Origin: Bacteroidetes bacterium HGW-Bacteroidetes-6
GTDB lineage: Bacteria; Bacteroidota; Bacteroidia; Bacteroidales; DTU049
DNA length: 35,006 bases
NCBI GenBank assembly: GCA_002842495.1
Contig: PHDB01000037.1
Coordinates: forward strand, 1-35,006
Direction: 5' to 3'
Shown: positions 16,942 to 25,635 of the stretch, piece after piece
How positions within the stretch are numbered: the first letter of the stretch is position 1
Layout of the letters: every line of letters starts with the position of its first letter
Made by a program: the position numbers and the translations under genes
The notes under the pieces: generated by a model
The model's input: only the letters and a program-made list of their open reading frames with translations
Told to the model about the DNA's origin: nothing
Database searches by the model: none

Positions 16942-18882
16942 ATGAAGATTACCCGTGGCGAAAGAATAATAATTCTGTCAATTATCGCGGCAGCTTCTAT
17001 ACTCCGATTATGGAATTTATTCGAAATTCCGTTTACTTACGATGAATTCAGTGCACTTTTCCGGACGCAATACAATAGCTTTGGCGAAATGATTGCTCTT
17101 GGAGCTCGTGTTGATGGGCATCCTGTTGGTGTTCAGGTGTTTTTGTATTATTATACTCAGCTTGTTGGGTTTAATGAAGGATGGATAAAACTCCCCTTTA
17201 TCATTGCTGGAATTGCATCGGTATATCTTATTTGGCGCATAGGGCGTGAGTGGTTTTCGCCGCAAGTTGGTCTTCTGTCAGCGGCAACAATCGCATTTAT
17301 GCACTATACCATTGTTTATAGCCAAATTGCTCGTCCATATGGTAGTGGTTTGTTTTTTACGCTTCTGATGCTGCTTGGCTGGTCGCGTATTGTTTTAACA
17401 AAAACCGGCGTGTCGTGGAAAAACTACCTCTATTTCATTTTGGGGGCAGCTCTTTGTATGTATAATCATCATTTTTCAGCATTGATGGTTGGGTTAACTG
17501 GCTTTGCCGGACTTTTTCTAATTCGGGGGAAAGCTCTTCGGAACTATGTGTTTTCGGGCTTAATAATAGGAATTCTTTATATCCCTCATATTGAAATCTT
17601 TTTTCATCAACTTAATATTGGCGGTATTGGTGGCTGGCTCAACAAGCCAACTCCATCGTTTTTTTACGACTACTTGAAATATATTTTTCATTTTTCAAAA
17701 ATAACAGCCATCACATTTGGAGCTATTGTGCTGTTTGGCTTGGGTCAGGCTTTAATTGCGAAAAACTACAACCTGAAGAAAGCACATCTTCTCGCTTTTG
17801 TTTTAGGAGTGATGCCGGCAGTAATTGGTTATCTTTATTCTGTTGAGGTTGCTCCGCTACTTCAATTTTCGGTATTGATCTTTTCTTTTCCAATGCTGGT
17901 AATCTTGGCTTTTAGTGTTTTCGAAAAAGCCGGAAAAGGTCAAACGTATATTCTTACAGGTGTTTGGTCGCTAATGCTTGTTTTTTCGCTTATTTTCGTC
18001 AGACAGCATTATCGTTACTTTTATAAGTATCCGTATCAGGAATCAATGAAGGAAATAAAATCGTTCACTGAATCGCACGCTATCGATTCAACACTGGTTT
18101 TGTGCAATTTTCGTCCCGAAATCACAACATATTACGCTGAAAAGTACAGTGTTCCCAACAATCTTAAAATAATCAATCCCGACTCGATCAAAGAATTAAA
18201 ACACTTACATCTTCAACTTTCCAATCAGCAATACGAATATCTTATATTCGCAAAGACAAACGAAAACCAGCCATGGCTGTATGCAATGATCCGTGAATAT
18301 TTCCCCGGAATAATTTTGGAGAATAATTACAATCAGGGCTCCTGTGTTTTTATGAAACGAAAAGAATCAGCCGGTTACTCAAACTATTCATTGATAAAAC
18401 GCTGTAACTTTCTTCCGGAAGATAATGGAACGTGGCGTTTCGACAACAATCATGTTTTGATTGATACATTGGATTATGAAGCAACAATTGAAATAGATAG
18501 TAGTGTTGAATACGAATCAACATTGGTTCAACCCCTTTTGGGACACTTGAACTCAAAAAACAGTGTGATTGATGCAACAATCTGGGTCTTTATACCCGAC
18601 TCGATCGTTGGCGAGGCGCTTTGGGTTGCTTCTGTCGAATCCGATACAGGAGCTGTTGTCTGGTATGCTTCGCCTATAAATTCTTCTTCGGTACCCGTCA
18701 ACAAATGGGTGCCGGTTTCAGTCAGCATCTTTGTTCCGGACATGACTGTCATCCCAACTGACAAAACACTTAGAGTGTATCTTTTTAATTCAGCAAAATC
18801 AACATTTTACATCAAAAGAGCATTTGTGGGAATCCGATCTGGTAATCCAGCTATTTACTGGATTACATACGGGCTCTTTTAA
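16942..18882 (+). CDS. GT39/ArnT-like membrane glycosyltransferase
   Basis: 646 residues. Roughly the first 380 form about ten membrane helices. The first periplasmic loop holds T-Y-D34-E35-F and D-G-H60-P-V-G, and A-R131-P-Y follows, as in GT-C enzymes of the protein-mannosyltransferase/ArnT/GT39 group, which transfer sugars from polyprenyl phosphates. The last ~260 residues are soluble. They include an alpha/beta segment (ESHAIDSTLVLCNFRPEI) and then beta-rich strands resembling a carbohydrate-binding domain. The acceptor may be a lipid, protein or glycan. It is in an apparent operon with the acyltransferase, and a GT4 enzyme follows 52 bases later. Confidence 0.83.
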   Translation: MKITRGERIIILSIIAAASILRLWNLFEIPFTYDEFSALFRTQYNSFGEMIALGARVDGHPVGVQVFLYYYTQLVGFNEGWIKLPFIIAGIASVYLIWRIGREWFSPQVGLLSAATIAFMHYTIVYSQIARPYGSGLFFTLLMLLGWSRIVLTKTGVSWKNYLYFILGAALCMYNHHFSALMVGLTGFAGLFLIRGKALRNYVFSGLIIGILYIPHIEIFFHQLNIGGIGGWLNKPTPSFFYDYLKYIFHFSKITAITFGAIVLFGLGQALIAKNYNLKKAHLLAFVLGVMPAVIGYLYSVEVAPLLQFSVLIFSFPMLVILAFSVFEKAGKGQTYILTGVWSLMLVFSLIFVRQHYRYFYKYPYQESMKEIKSFTESHAIDSTLVLCNFRPEITTYYAEKYSVPNNLKIINPDSIKELKHLHLQLSNQQYEYLIFAKTNENQPWLYAMIREYFPGIILENNYNQGSCVFMKRKESAGYSNYSLIKRCNFLPEDNGTWRFDNNHVLIDTLDYEATIEIDSSVEYESTLVQPLLGHLNSKNSVIDATIWVFIPDSIVGEALWVASVESDTGAVVWYASPINSSSVPVNKWVPVSVSIFVPDMTVIPTDKTLRVYLFNSAKSTFYIKRAFVGIRSGNPAIYWITYGLF

Positions 18883-18934
18883 TCCAATTCTTTTCTCATC
18901 TTTGTATCGGGAATTTTGCAAATAATATATCTCA

Positions 18935-19990
18935 ATGAAAGTCCTTTTTTGCGGCAAAGACAAATTTACATACCACCGAACAAAGGTGTTGCTCGAAGGC
19001 TTGAAAAAAGCCAAGGGAATTACATGCAGCACTTTGTCGATCGAAGAACGTAATGCCGTAAATGCAGCAAAATTAAAAGAATTGTCGTCCGAAGTCGATT
19101 TTGTGATTGTACCTGCTTTTCGACACAAAGATGTTAGCTGGGTGAAAAGACACAGCCAAGCTCCGGTTGTTTTCGATCCACTTATATCTGAGTATCTCAC
19201 TAAGGTGATCGACTATGGTCAATGGTACAAAGCTCCCACCAAATTCCTTTTTGATTATTCTGTTTTGCGTCATGCCGATTTTCTGTTGGCCGATACCGAA
19301 GCAATGAAACAATATTACAGCAAATGGTTTTGCTTTCCAAAAGACAAAATTGGAGTTGTGCCGGTTGGATATATTTCAAGCGACTTCGAACCGAAAAAAC
19401 ACATAACATCGGATGGCAAGTTCCATGTAGGCTTCTACGGCAGTTTTGTACCACTTCAGGGAACCGATGTTATTGCTAAAGCTGCTGCATTGCTCAAAAA
19501 CGAGAATATTATTTTCGACATGATAGGCAATGGAGCTACATATGGCGAATTTCTCAAAATCAAAGAAAAAAATAAACTTTCGAATATTCAACTTCATGGC
19601 TGGCTGCCCTACGAAAAGCTATCGGATACCATTGCCGGATTTGATATTTGTCTTGGAATATTTGGACGTTCGGGCAAAGCTGAGAGAGTAATCCCAAACA
19701 AGCTATTCCATTATGCAGCTATGCGAAAATGCACAATAACCCGCGAATCGGATGCAATAAACGAAATTTTTAGCCCACAAAACAATATCATAACCATTGT
19801 ACCGAATGCGGATAAACTAGCCGAATCGATTCTCGCGCTTAAAAACAATCAAACCCAGACTCAATCTATTTCCGAAGCTTCATATAATCTCATATCCAGC
19901 TCTTTTAACGAACAATCTATTGCTGAAAAACTCATCAATTTTCTTTCACAACAACAGCAGCAGCCATTATTATTTGAATTAAAAAAGTAG
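18935..19990 (+). CDS. Glycosyltransferase, GT4 (group 1) type
   Basis: 351 residues with the GT-B fold. The N-terminal Rossmann half runs to ~165 (VLFCGKDKFTYHR, then LLADTEAMKQYY, then VVPVGY). The C-terminal nucleotide-sugar half includes HVGFYGSFVPLQGTDVIAKAA (~168-188), I-Q-L-H-G-W-L-P-Y (~220-228), the family's 'F.G.l....l...Y' element, and VIPNKLFHYAAMRK (~253-266) in the place of the E-x7-E region. It is cytoplasmic and transfers a sugar from a nucleotide donor. It ends in a short Gln run (QQQQQ) encoded by CAA/CAG triplets. Context suggests it works with the preceding GT39-like enzyme. Confidence 0.85.
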   Translation: MKVLFCGKDKFTYHRTKVLLEGLKKAKGITCSTLSIEERNAVNAAKLKELSSEVDFVIVPAFRHKDVSWVKRHSQAPVVFDPLISEYLTKVIDYGQWYKAPTKFLFDYSVLRHADFLLADTEAMKQYYSKWFCFPKDKIGVVPVGYISSDFEPKKHITSDGKFHVGFYGSFVPLQGTDVIAKAAALLKNENIIFDMIGNGATYGEFLKIKEKNKLSNIQLHGWLPYEKLSDTIAGFDICLGIFGRSGKAERVIPNKLFHYAAMRKCTITRESDAINEIFSPQNNIITIVPNADKLAESILALKNNQTQTQSISEASYNLISSSFNEQSIAEKLINFLSQQQQQPLLFELKK

Positions 19991-20010
19991 TCTGGCACAT
20001 AAATTTCCAT

Positions 20011-20018
20011 TACATTTG
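20011..20018 (+). promoter_or_regulatory. -7 promoter element for the PLP/Mo-hydroxylase operon
   Basis: TACATTTG, 19 bases before the start of the first PLP enzyme. TCTGG (19991-19995), 15 bases upstream, is a poor -33 candidate. Confidence 0.45.
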
Positions 20019-20037
20019 CAGGTTAAATATTTGAATC

Positions 20038-21507
20038 ATGATCGAGATTATTGATCGTGTCGTCAACCGCGACACCATGAAAAAAGCCGCCAGGCGGTTT
20101 AAAGAAAAAGGCATTTTGTTGCCAACATTTTCACAGATGCGCAATCCGGAACTTGTTCCAGAAGACATAAAAGCCAAATTGAAAACAATTGGACTGTGGG
20201 AACTCAACCCTGCCAATTTATTCAGAATCACCTGGAAAAATGAACCCACAGAAACCGGTGGTGGATATGGGAAAGTAAATTATATTGAAATTCCTCGTGA
20301 AATAACCGGTGTTAGAGCCCGTATTTTCATGATGGTTGGAAAGTACTTTCCAACAGGAGCACACAAAGTTGGCGCAGCGTATGGTTGCTTAGCTCCACGT
20401 ATTATAACAGGTCAATTCGACCCCGAATACCACAAAGCGGTTTGGCCTAGTACTGGTAATTATTGTCGCGGTGGTGCGTTCGATTCATATTTGATGGGTG
20501 TGACAGCTGTTGCAATTTTACCACAAGAAATGAGCCGCGAACGCTTTGAATGGTTAAAAGAAATTGGTGCCGAAGTATATGCTACTCCTGGATGCGAATC
20601 GAATGTGAAAGAAATCTACGACAAATGTTGGGAAATCCGTCGCACAAAGCCCGATCATATTATTTTGAATCAGTTTGATGAGTTTGGCAATCCGGTTTGG
20701 CATTACAACGTAACAGGACCAGCCATTGAGGAAATTTACAGCTATGTAAAAACTGGTAAATCGCGTCTCTCAGCCTTCATTTCAAATACTGGAAGTGCCG
20801 GAACAATTGCTGCCGGCGATTATTTAAAGTCACAATTCCCTGCATTGAAAGTGGTTGCTTCCGAAGCATTGCAGTGTCCAACCCTGCTAAACAATGGCTT
20901 TGGTGGCCATCGAATTGAAGGTATTGGCGACAAACACGTGCCTTGGGTTCACAATGTGAAAAATACAGATGTAGTAACCGCCATCGATGACGAAGACTGC
21001 ATGCGCGCAATTCGCTTATTCAACGAGCCCGATGGAAAGAAATTTCTTGCAAACATGGGCATCGACGAAGCAACCATCAACAAGCTGAACTACTTGGGTA
21101 TTTCAGGTGTTGCGAATCTTATTTCTGCTATCAAAACGGCGAAATATTATGAAATGGACGAAAATGATGTGATTATTTCAATAGCAACAGATAGCATGGA
21201 TATGTACGGTTCGCGCCTCGAAGAACTTCGTTCGGAAAAAGGTGAATACAGCGAGATGCAAGCCGGTCGCGATTTCGAGAAATCGATGTTGGCTGCTTCA
21301 GTCGATTATTTGAAAGAGCTCACTTATACCGACCAAAAAGCAATTCATAATCTAAAGTATTTTACATGGATTGAACAACAGGAAAAGCCACTCGAAGAGT
21401 TAAACCAACAATGGTACGACCACGAAATTTGGCCAACCCTTTTCAATCAGGTTGCAAAATGGGACGAATTGATTGAAGAGTTCAATCAGGAAGTAAAGAA
21501 CGCTTAA
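20038..21507 (+). CDS. Fold-type II PLP-dependent enzyme, specificity unknown
   Basis: 489 residues. The likely Schiff-base lysine is K110 in F-P-T-G-A-H-K-V-G-A-A-Y-G, which resembles the TrpB H-T-G-A-H-K site more than that of cysteine synthase or serine dehydratase. W-P-S-T-G-N-Y-C-R-G (136-145) is the substrate carboxylate loop, and S-N-T-G-S-A-G-T (249-256) is a glycine-rich phosphate-binding loop. It lacks the rest of TrpB, and the length is greater than usual for the tryptophan synthase beta family. Likely chemistry is beta- or beta,gamma-elimination/replacement on an amino acid. Its stop overlaps the start of the threonine synthase-like gene (TAATG), so the two are translationally coupled, and a Mo hydroxylase/SsnA/hydantoinase cluster follows. 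Confidence 0.82.
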   Translation: MIEIIDRVVNRDTMKKAARRFKEKGILLPTFSQMRNPELVPEDIKAKLKTIGLWELNPANLFRITWKNEPTETGGGYGKVNYIEIPREITGVRARIFMMVGKYFPTGAHKVGAAYGCLAPRIITGQFDPEYHKAVWPSTGNYCRGGAFDSYLMGVTAVAILPQEMSRERFEWLKEIGAEVYATPGCESNVKEIYDKCWEIRRTKPDHIILNQFDEFGNPVWHYNVTGPAIEEIYSYVKTGKSRLSAFISNTGSAGTIAAGDYLKSQFPALKVVASEALQCPTLLNNGFGGHRIEGIGDKHVPWVHNVKNTDVVTAIDDEDCMRAIRLFNEPDGKKFLANMGIDEATINKLNYLGISGVANLISAIKTAKYYEMDENDVIISIATDSMDMYGSRLEELRSEKGEYSEMQAGRDFEKSMLAASVDYLKELTYTDQKAIHNLKYFTWIEQQEKPLEELNQQWYDHEIWPTLFNQVAKWDELIEEFNQEVKNA

Positions 21508-22748
21508 TGAGTCCGCAGAAGTATTTTTTTGTTTGTAACGATTGTGGAACTGAGTTTCATGACAATGATTTCATGTACTTATGTTCTTCGTGTAAAACAA
21601 AAAACACTGCAGGTCAGCCTCCGTTTGGCGTACTAAAAACCGAGTATTATTACGAAGAAATAAAGAAACAATTTTGTAGTGATGTTGCCAACAACATTGC
21701 GGCAGATTGGCTAGCCTTGCTCCCTATTCAAAAGCCGGAGAGCTTTGGCAATCTGGTTGCCGGAAACACACCCTTGATACCTGTTGATTCAATAGATGAA
21801 TCAAAACTTCCTTTTAATCTTTGGCTTAAAGACGATTCGCGCAATCCGACATTTTCATTCAAAGACAGAGCTTCGGCCCTGGTATCGGCATGGGCCAAAG
21901 AACAAGGAATCGAAACCATTGTTGCCGCTTCAACAGGTAATGCCGGCTCATCGATTGCAGGAATATGTGCTTCGCAAGGACAAAAAGCAATTGTTTGTGT
22001 TCCGGCTACAGCACCAAAAGCCAAGCTTACGCAAATTCTCATGTACGGAGCGCAAATTGTTCCTGTTGCCGGGACTTACGACGATGCTTTCGATCTTAGT
22101 GTAGCATTAACTGAAAAAACAGGAGTCTTTAATCGCAATACGGCGTACAATCCTTTCACTATTGAAGGGAAAAAGACGGTTTCGTTCGAATTGTTTGAGC
22201 AGTTTGGGAATAAGGCTCCTGATAAAATTTTTGTTCCGGTTGGCGATGGTGTCATTATTTCAGGTGTTTATAAAGGATTTGAAGATTTGCTTAAACTTGG
22301 GTTGATCGACAAGATGCCTGTAATTGTGGCTGTTCAGGCCGAAGGGAGTTGTAATCTGGCAAAGAATATAAATTCGGATAACTTTGTTTCTATTCCTTCA
22401 AAAACTGTCGCAGACTCTATTTCTGTCGATATCCCACGGAATTATTGGATGGCTCGTCATTTTTTACTTGAATATGCCGGCGAAATTACAATTGTCAGCG
22501 ATACCGAAATTCTTTCAGCATCTTCTGTCTTAAGTAAAAACACTGGCATTTTTGCAGAGCCTGCAGCAGCAGCAGCTTTTGCAGGGATGCTTCAGCAAAA
22601 CAAGGCAGGTTTGCTTGGGAATAACGAAATCGTTTGTGTTTTGCTTACAGGAAGCGGACTTAAGGATGTAAATGGCGTTCAAAGTGTTATCGAAATTCCA
22701 AATGCAGTACAACCATCCGAATTTCTTGAAAAATTTAAGCTGAAATAA
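21507..22748 (+). CDS. Threonine synthase-like PLP enzyme with zinc ribbon
   Basis: 413 residues. The N-terminus is a zinc ribbon with C10-x2-C13 and C26-x2-C29. The PLP lysine is K119 in F-S-F-K-D-R-A-S, the classic threonine synthase motif, and A-S-T-G-N-A-G-S-S (141-149) binds the substrate carboxylate. A late L-L-T-G-S-G-L-K-D strand matches the ThrC C-terminus. True threonine synthase acts on O-phosphohomoserine. The coupling to another PLP enzyme and a purine-type cluster, rather than to other thr genes, suggests a different substrate, perhaps an amino acid released in N-heterocycle breakdown. Housekeeping ThrC remains possible. Confidence 0.85.
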   Translation: MSPQKYFFVCNDCGTEFHDNDFMYLCSSCKTKNTAGQPPFGVLKTEYYYEEIKKQFCSDVANNIAADWLALLPIQKPESFGNLVAGNTPLIPVDSIDESKLPFNLWLKDDSRNPTFSFKDRASALVSAWAKEQGIETIVAASTGNAGSSIAGICASQGQKAIVCVPATAPKAKLTQILMYGAQIVPVAGTYDDAFDLSVALTEKTGVFNRNTAYNPFTIEGKKTVSFELFEQFGNKAPDKIFVPVGDGVIISGVYKGFEDLLKLGLIDKMPVIVAVQAEGSCNLAKNINSDNFVSIPSKTVADSISVDIPRNYWMARHFLLEYAGEITIVSDTEILSASSVLSKNTGIFAEPAAAAAFAGMLQQNKAGLLGNNEIVCVLLTGSGLKDVNGVQSVIEIPNAVQPSEFLEKFKLK

Positions 22749-22757
22749 ATCAAATTC

Positions 22758-22773
22758 GGACTTTTTGTAGTCC
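22758..22773 (+). terminator. Short hairpin between the PLP enzymes and the Mo hydroxylase
   Basis: GGACT and AGTCC form a perfect 5-bp stem with a 6-base loop, but no T-run follows. It could attenuate or process the transcript; it is unlikely to be a strong terminator. Confidence 0.25.
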
Positions 22774-22815
22774 TGGGGTTTCCAAATAAAATGTCGCACC
22801 AAATCAATTGCTGAT

Positions 22816-25386
22816 ATGGTTACTTTTAGTCTCAATAACAACAAAACAGAATTCGGAGGCAATACGGAGTTGTCGCTACTAAACTATCTGCGCAACGATC
22901 AATACATCACTTCAGTGAAAGATGGCTGTAACGGTCAGTCGGCTTGCGGCGCGTGCCTGGTTGAAATAGATGGAAAGGCAAAATTAAGTTGCGTTACAAA
23001 AATGGGATCGCTCGAAGGAGCATCTGTCTTGACACTTGAAGGGATTCCTGACAAAACGCGCGATCTTATTGCAAAGGCTTTTGTGGCAAAAGGGGCTGTT
23101 CAGTGCGGTTTTTGTACGCCAGGATTTGTGATGCGAACCAAAATTCTATTACAAGAAAATCCTGATCCGGATATTGACGATATAAGAACTGCCCTCAAAT
23201 GGCATTTGTGTCGTTGTACCGGGTATAAGAAAATTGAGAAAGCCATTGAACTTTCATCCGAATTAATGTTGGAACACAAATGTTGCGAGCCCGATAGTCA
23301 TAACAAAGGAGTTGGCGATTTCATGCCAAAGTACGAAGCATTCGAAACGGCAATTGGTCAAAGAAAATTCGTTAACGACCTTTCTTTTCCGGAAATGATG
23401 CATGCCGCATTGCGTTTTAGCGATCATCCCAGAGCTAAAGTGTTGAGCATCGATACTTCGGAAGCTGAAAAAAGCCAAGGTGTTGTTCGTGTTTTCACAG
23501 CCAACGATATTCCGGGTGATCGCATAGTGGGCCTGATTTACAAAGACTGGCCAGCCATGATTGCCGAAAAAGAAACTACTCATTACATTGGCGATGTGAT
23601 TGCAAGCGTTGTTGCCGATACTTCCGAGAATGCGCGGAAAGCAGCAAAACTCATTAAGATTGATTATGAGGTACTTACTCCTGTAACAGATATGCACGAA
23701 GCCTTGCATTCCGATTCGGCTCAGGTACACGAACATCACATAAATTTACTCGATAATTGCAATTTGAAGCAAGGAAATGCAGATGATGTGATTTTAAATT
23801 CAAAATACAGCTATCACAATATATTCAACACTCAACGGATCGAACATGCCTTTCTGGAAACAGAAAGTGCTGTAGCGTTGCCCGATGGCGATGGGATTTT
23901 GCTTTATTCGTCGGGGCAAGGAATCTACGAAGACCGCCGTCAGGTAGCTACAATGCTGAATTTACCTGAAGAAAAAGTCCGTGTGGTTCTTGTTCCCAAT
24001 GGTGGTGGGTTTGGAGGAAAGGAAGACATGACAGTTCAGGGACACGCTTCACTGTTTGCTTTTCTGCTAAAAAAACCTGTTAAACTCACTCTCACTCGCG
24101 AAGAAAGCATGCTGATGCACCCAAAACGTCATCCAGTATGGATGGACATGACTTTAGCCTGCGACGAAAATGGAAAGCTGACAGCCATGAAATTGCGTGC
24201 TGTTGGCGACACTGGAGCTTATGCATCGGTTGGAACAAAAGTAATGGAACGAATTGCAGGTCATGCTACCGGAGGCTATTTTGTTCCGGTAATTGATTTA
24301 GAATCGAAAACAGTTTACACCAACAATGTCCCTTGTGGAGCTATGCGTGGCTTTGGAGCCAACCAGGTTGCTTTTGCTCTGGAAGCTTGTGTTGACGAAC
24401 TCTGCAAAATGGGTAATTTCGATCGCTGGCAATTTCGCTGGGACAATGCTTTGGTTGACGGATTGACCACTGCAACCGGCGATCATGTGGAGGGTGTTGG
24501 AATTCGTGCTTGCCTCGAAGCATTGAAGCCTTATTATGAAAATGCCGGATATAGCGGAATTGCAACAGCAATCAAAAACAGCGGAATCGGAAATGGAATG
24601 GTTGATTATTCAGATGTTATTATTGAAGTTAAATCGCCAGATAAGGTTATTCTGCATCACGGCTGGACCGAAATGGGTCAGGGTGTTCATACCATTGCAG
24701 CTCAGATTCTTTGCGAAGAAACCGGCATCGATTCGGCCATCGTGGAAGTGGTTGTTGATACAGCTGCAGGTATTAAAACCGGCATGACAACTTCGTCGCG
24801 TGGAACGGTACTCCTTGGAAATGCAATTCGTGAGGCTGCTGAAACGATGCGAGCCGACATGAACGGTAAAACAATAAACGATATAGTCGGACACCGGTAT
24901 CAGGCTCGTTGGGAATGCAACTGGACTGTAAAACCCGGCACAGTATGCGAAAATTCCAAAACACACTATGGATATGGTTATGCCGCTCAACTTGTGGTTC
25001 TTGATGAATACGGAAAAATCGAAAAAGTTGTGGCCGCCCACGATGCCGGAAAAATAATCAATCCCGTGATGTTCGAAGGACAAATTGAAGGAGCTGTTCA
25101 TATGGGCTTGGGTTATGCGCTTAGCGAAGATTATCCTTACAAAAACGGATTCCCTGTTTATCAGAAGGTTCGTGAATTAGGAGTGCTCCGCGCACACGAA
25201 ACACCCGATATTGAAGTTATTGGAGTCGAAGTCCCCGATTCTGTTGGCCCATTTGGCGCCAAAGGTGTTGGTGAAATCGGGTTGGTGCCTACAGCTGCGG
25301 CAGTTGCCAATGCATTTTGCCAATTTGACGGAAACAGAAGATTAGAACTTCCCATGAAAGCCGATTTCAAAAAGCTAGTCAAATAG
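22816..25386 (+). CDS. Molybdenum hydroxylase, selenium-dependent xanthine dehydrogenase type
   Basis: 856 residues. The N-terminal part binds two [2Fe-2S] clusters: C38, C44, C47, C59 in the plant-type domain, then C97-G-F-C100 and C132-R-C134. From ~160 the Mo-binding domain follows, with G-G-G-F-G-G-K-E-D (396-404), C-G-A-M-R-G-F-G-A-N-Q (507-517), T-E-M-G-Q-G-V-H (618-625) and the catalytic glutamate E820 in G-A-K-G-V-G-E-I-G-L. There is no FAD domain. This architecture and length fit the selenium-dependent XDH family (TIGR03311-type), related to E. coli XdhD. No in-frame TGA occurs; selenium in this family is a labile ligand, not selenocysteine. It probably hydroxylates a purine or similar N-heterocycle, using Moco matured by genes such as moaC and MOSC-MogA. 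Confidence 0.9.
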   Translation: MVTFSLNNNKTEFGGNTELSLLNYLRNDQYITSVKDGCNGQSACGACLVEIDGKAKLSCVTKMGSLEGASVLTLEGIPDKTRDLIAKAFVAKGAVQCGFCTPGFVMRTKILLQENPDPDIDDIRTALKWHLCRCTGYKKIEKAIELSSELMLEHKCCEPDSHNKGVGDFMPKYEAFETAIGQRKFVNDLSFPEMMHAALRFSDHPRAKVLSIDTSEAEKSQGVVRVFTANDIPGDRIVGLIYKDWPAMIAEKETTHYIGDVIASVVADTSENARKAAKLIKIDYEVLTPVTDMHEALHSDSAQVHEHHINLLDNCNLKQGNADDVILNSKYSYHNIFNTQRIEHAFLETESAVALPDGDGILLYSSGQGIYEDRRQVATMLNLPEEKVRVVLVPNGGGFGGKEDMTVQGHASLFAFLLKKPVKLTLTREESMLMHPKRHPVWMDMTLACDENGKLTAMKLRAVGDTGAYASVGTKVMERIAGHATGGYFVPVIDLESKTVYTNNVPCGAMRGFGANQVAFALEACVDELCKMGNFDRWQFRWDNALVDGLTTATGDHVEGVGIRACLEALKPYYENAGYSGIATAIKNSGIGNGMVDYSDVIIEVKSPDKVILHHGWTEMGQGVHTIAAQILCEETGIDSAIVEVVVDTAAGIKTGMTTSSRGTVLLGNAIREAAETMRADMNGKTINDIVGHRYQARWECNWTVKPGTVCENSKTHYGYGYAAQLVVLDEYGKIEKVVAAHDAGKIINPVMFEGQIEGAVHMGLGYALSEDYPYKNGFPVYQKVRELGVLRAHETPDIEVIGVEVPDSVGPFGAKGVGEIGLVPTAAAVANAFCQFDGNRRLELPMKADFKKLVK

Positions 25387-25513
25387 TCGCTGCTGAATAT
25401 CGCACCAGAAAACAGGCTGGCCATAACAAACAGATTTACAGGTGGTTAATAGTTGATGTAATTTGTGTTGTAACAAGCTGTATATCAATTATTTTGAAAT
25501 AAATATGCATTTT

Positions 25514-25537
25514 ATGTAAACTCAACTTTACATTTTA
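25514..25537. terminator. Inverted repeat in the spacer after the Mo hydroxylase
   Basis: ATGTAAA (25514-25520) and TTTACAT (25527-25533) form a perfect 7-bp inverted repeat with a 6-base spacer, followed by TTTT. The stem is AT-only apart from one pair, so it is either a weak terminator for the preceding operon or an operator. The surrounding 249-base spacer is strikingly AT-rich. Confidence 0.35.
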
Positions 25538-25607
25538 AATAATATTATAAAGATTTTCATTTGCATTATTTAGTTATATATGATGTTTCTATCTAGTATA
25601 TTATTCG

Positions 25608-25615
25608 TATATTTG
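25608..25615 (+). promoter_or_regulatory. -7 promoter element for the AAA ATPase
   Basis: TATATTTG, a perfect match, 20 bases before the ATG at 25636. A partial TTTC (25586-25589) lies about 18 bases upstream as a weak -33. Confidence 0.45.
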
Positions 25616-25635
25616 CACTATTAAATTTACAATTG

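Noticed and set aside
19945..19970. CAA/CAG triplet run at the end of the GT4 gene
   Set aside because: It only encodes five Gln at a C-terminus; too short to be meaningful as a repeat tract.
22559..22580. GCA triplet run in the threonine synthase-like gene
   Set aside because: It encodes an Ala run in a conserved region of the protein (E-P-A-A-A-A-A-F), typical of ThrC; not a repeat element.
23263..23739. 158-codon ORF antisense to the Mo hydroxylase
   Set aside because: The plus-strand protein is complete and well supported; the antisense frame shows no domain.
22816..25386. Search for an in-frame TGA (selenocysteine) in the Mo hydroxylase
   Set aside because: The frame is continuous; in this family selenium is a labile ligand rather than selenocysteine.
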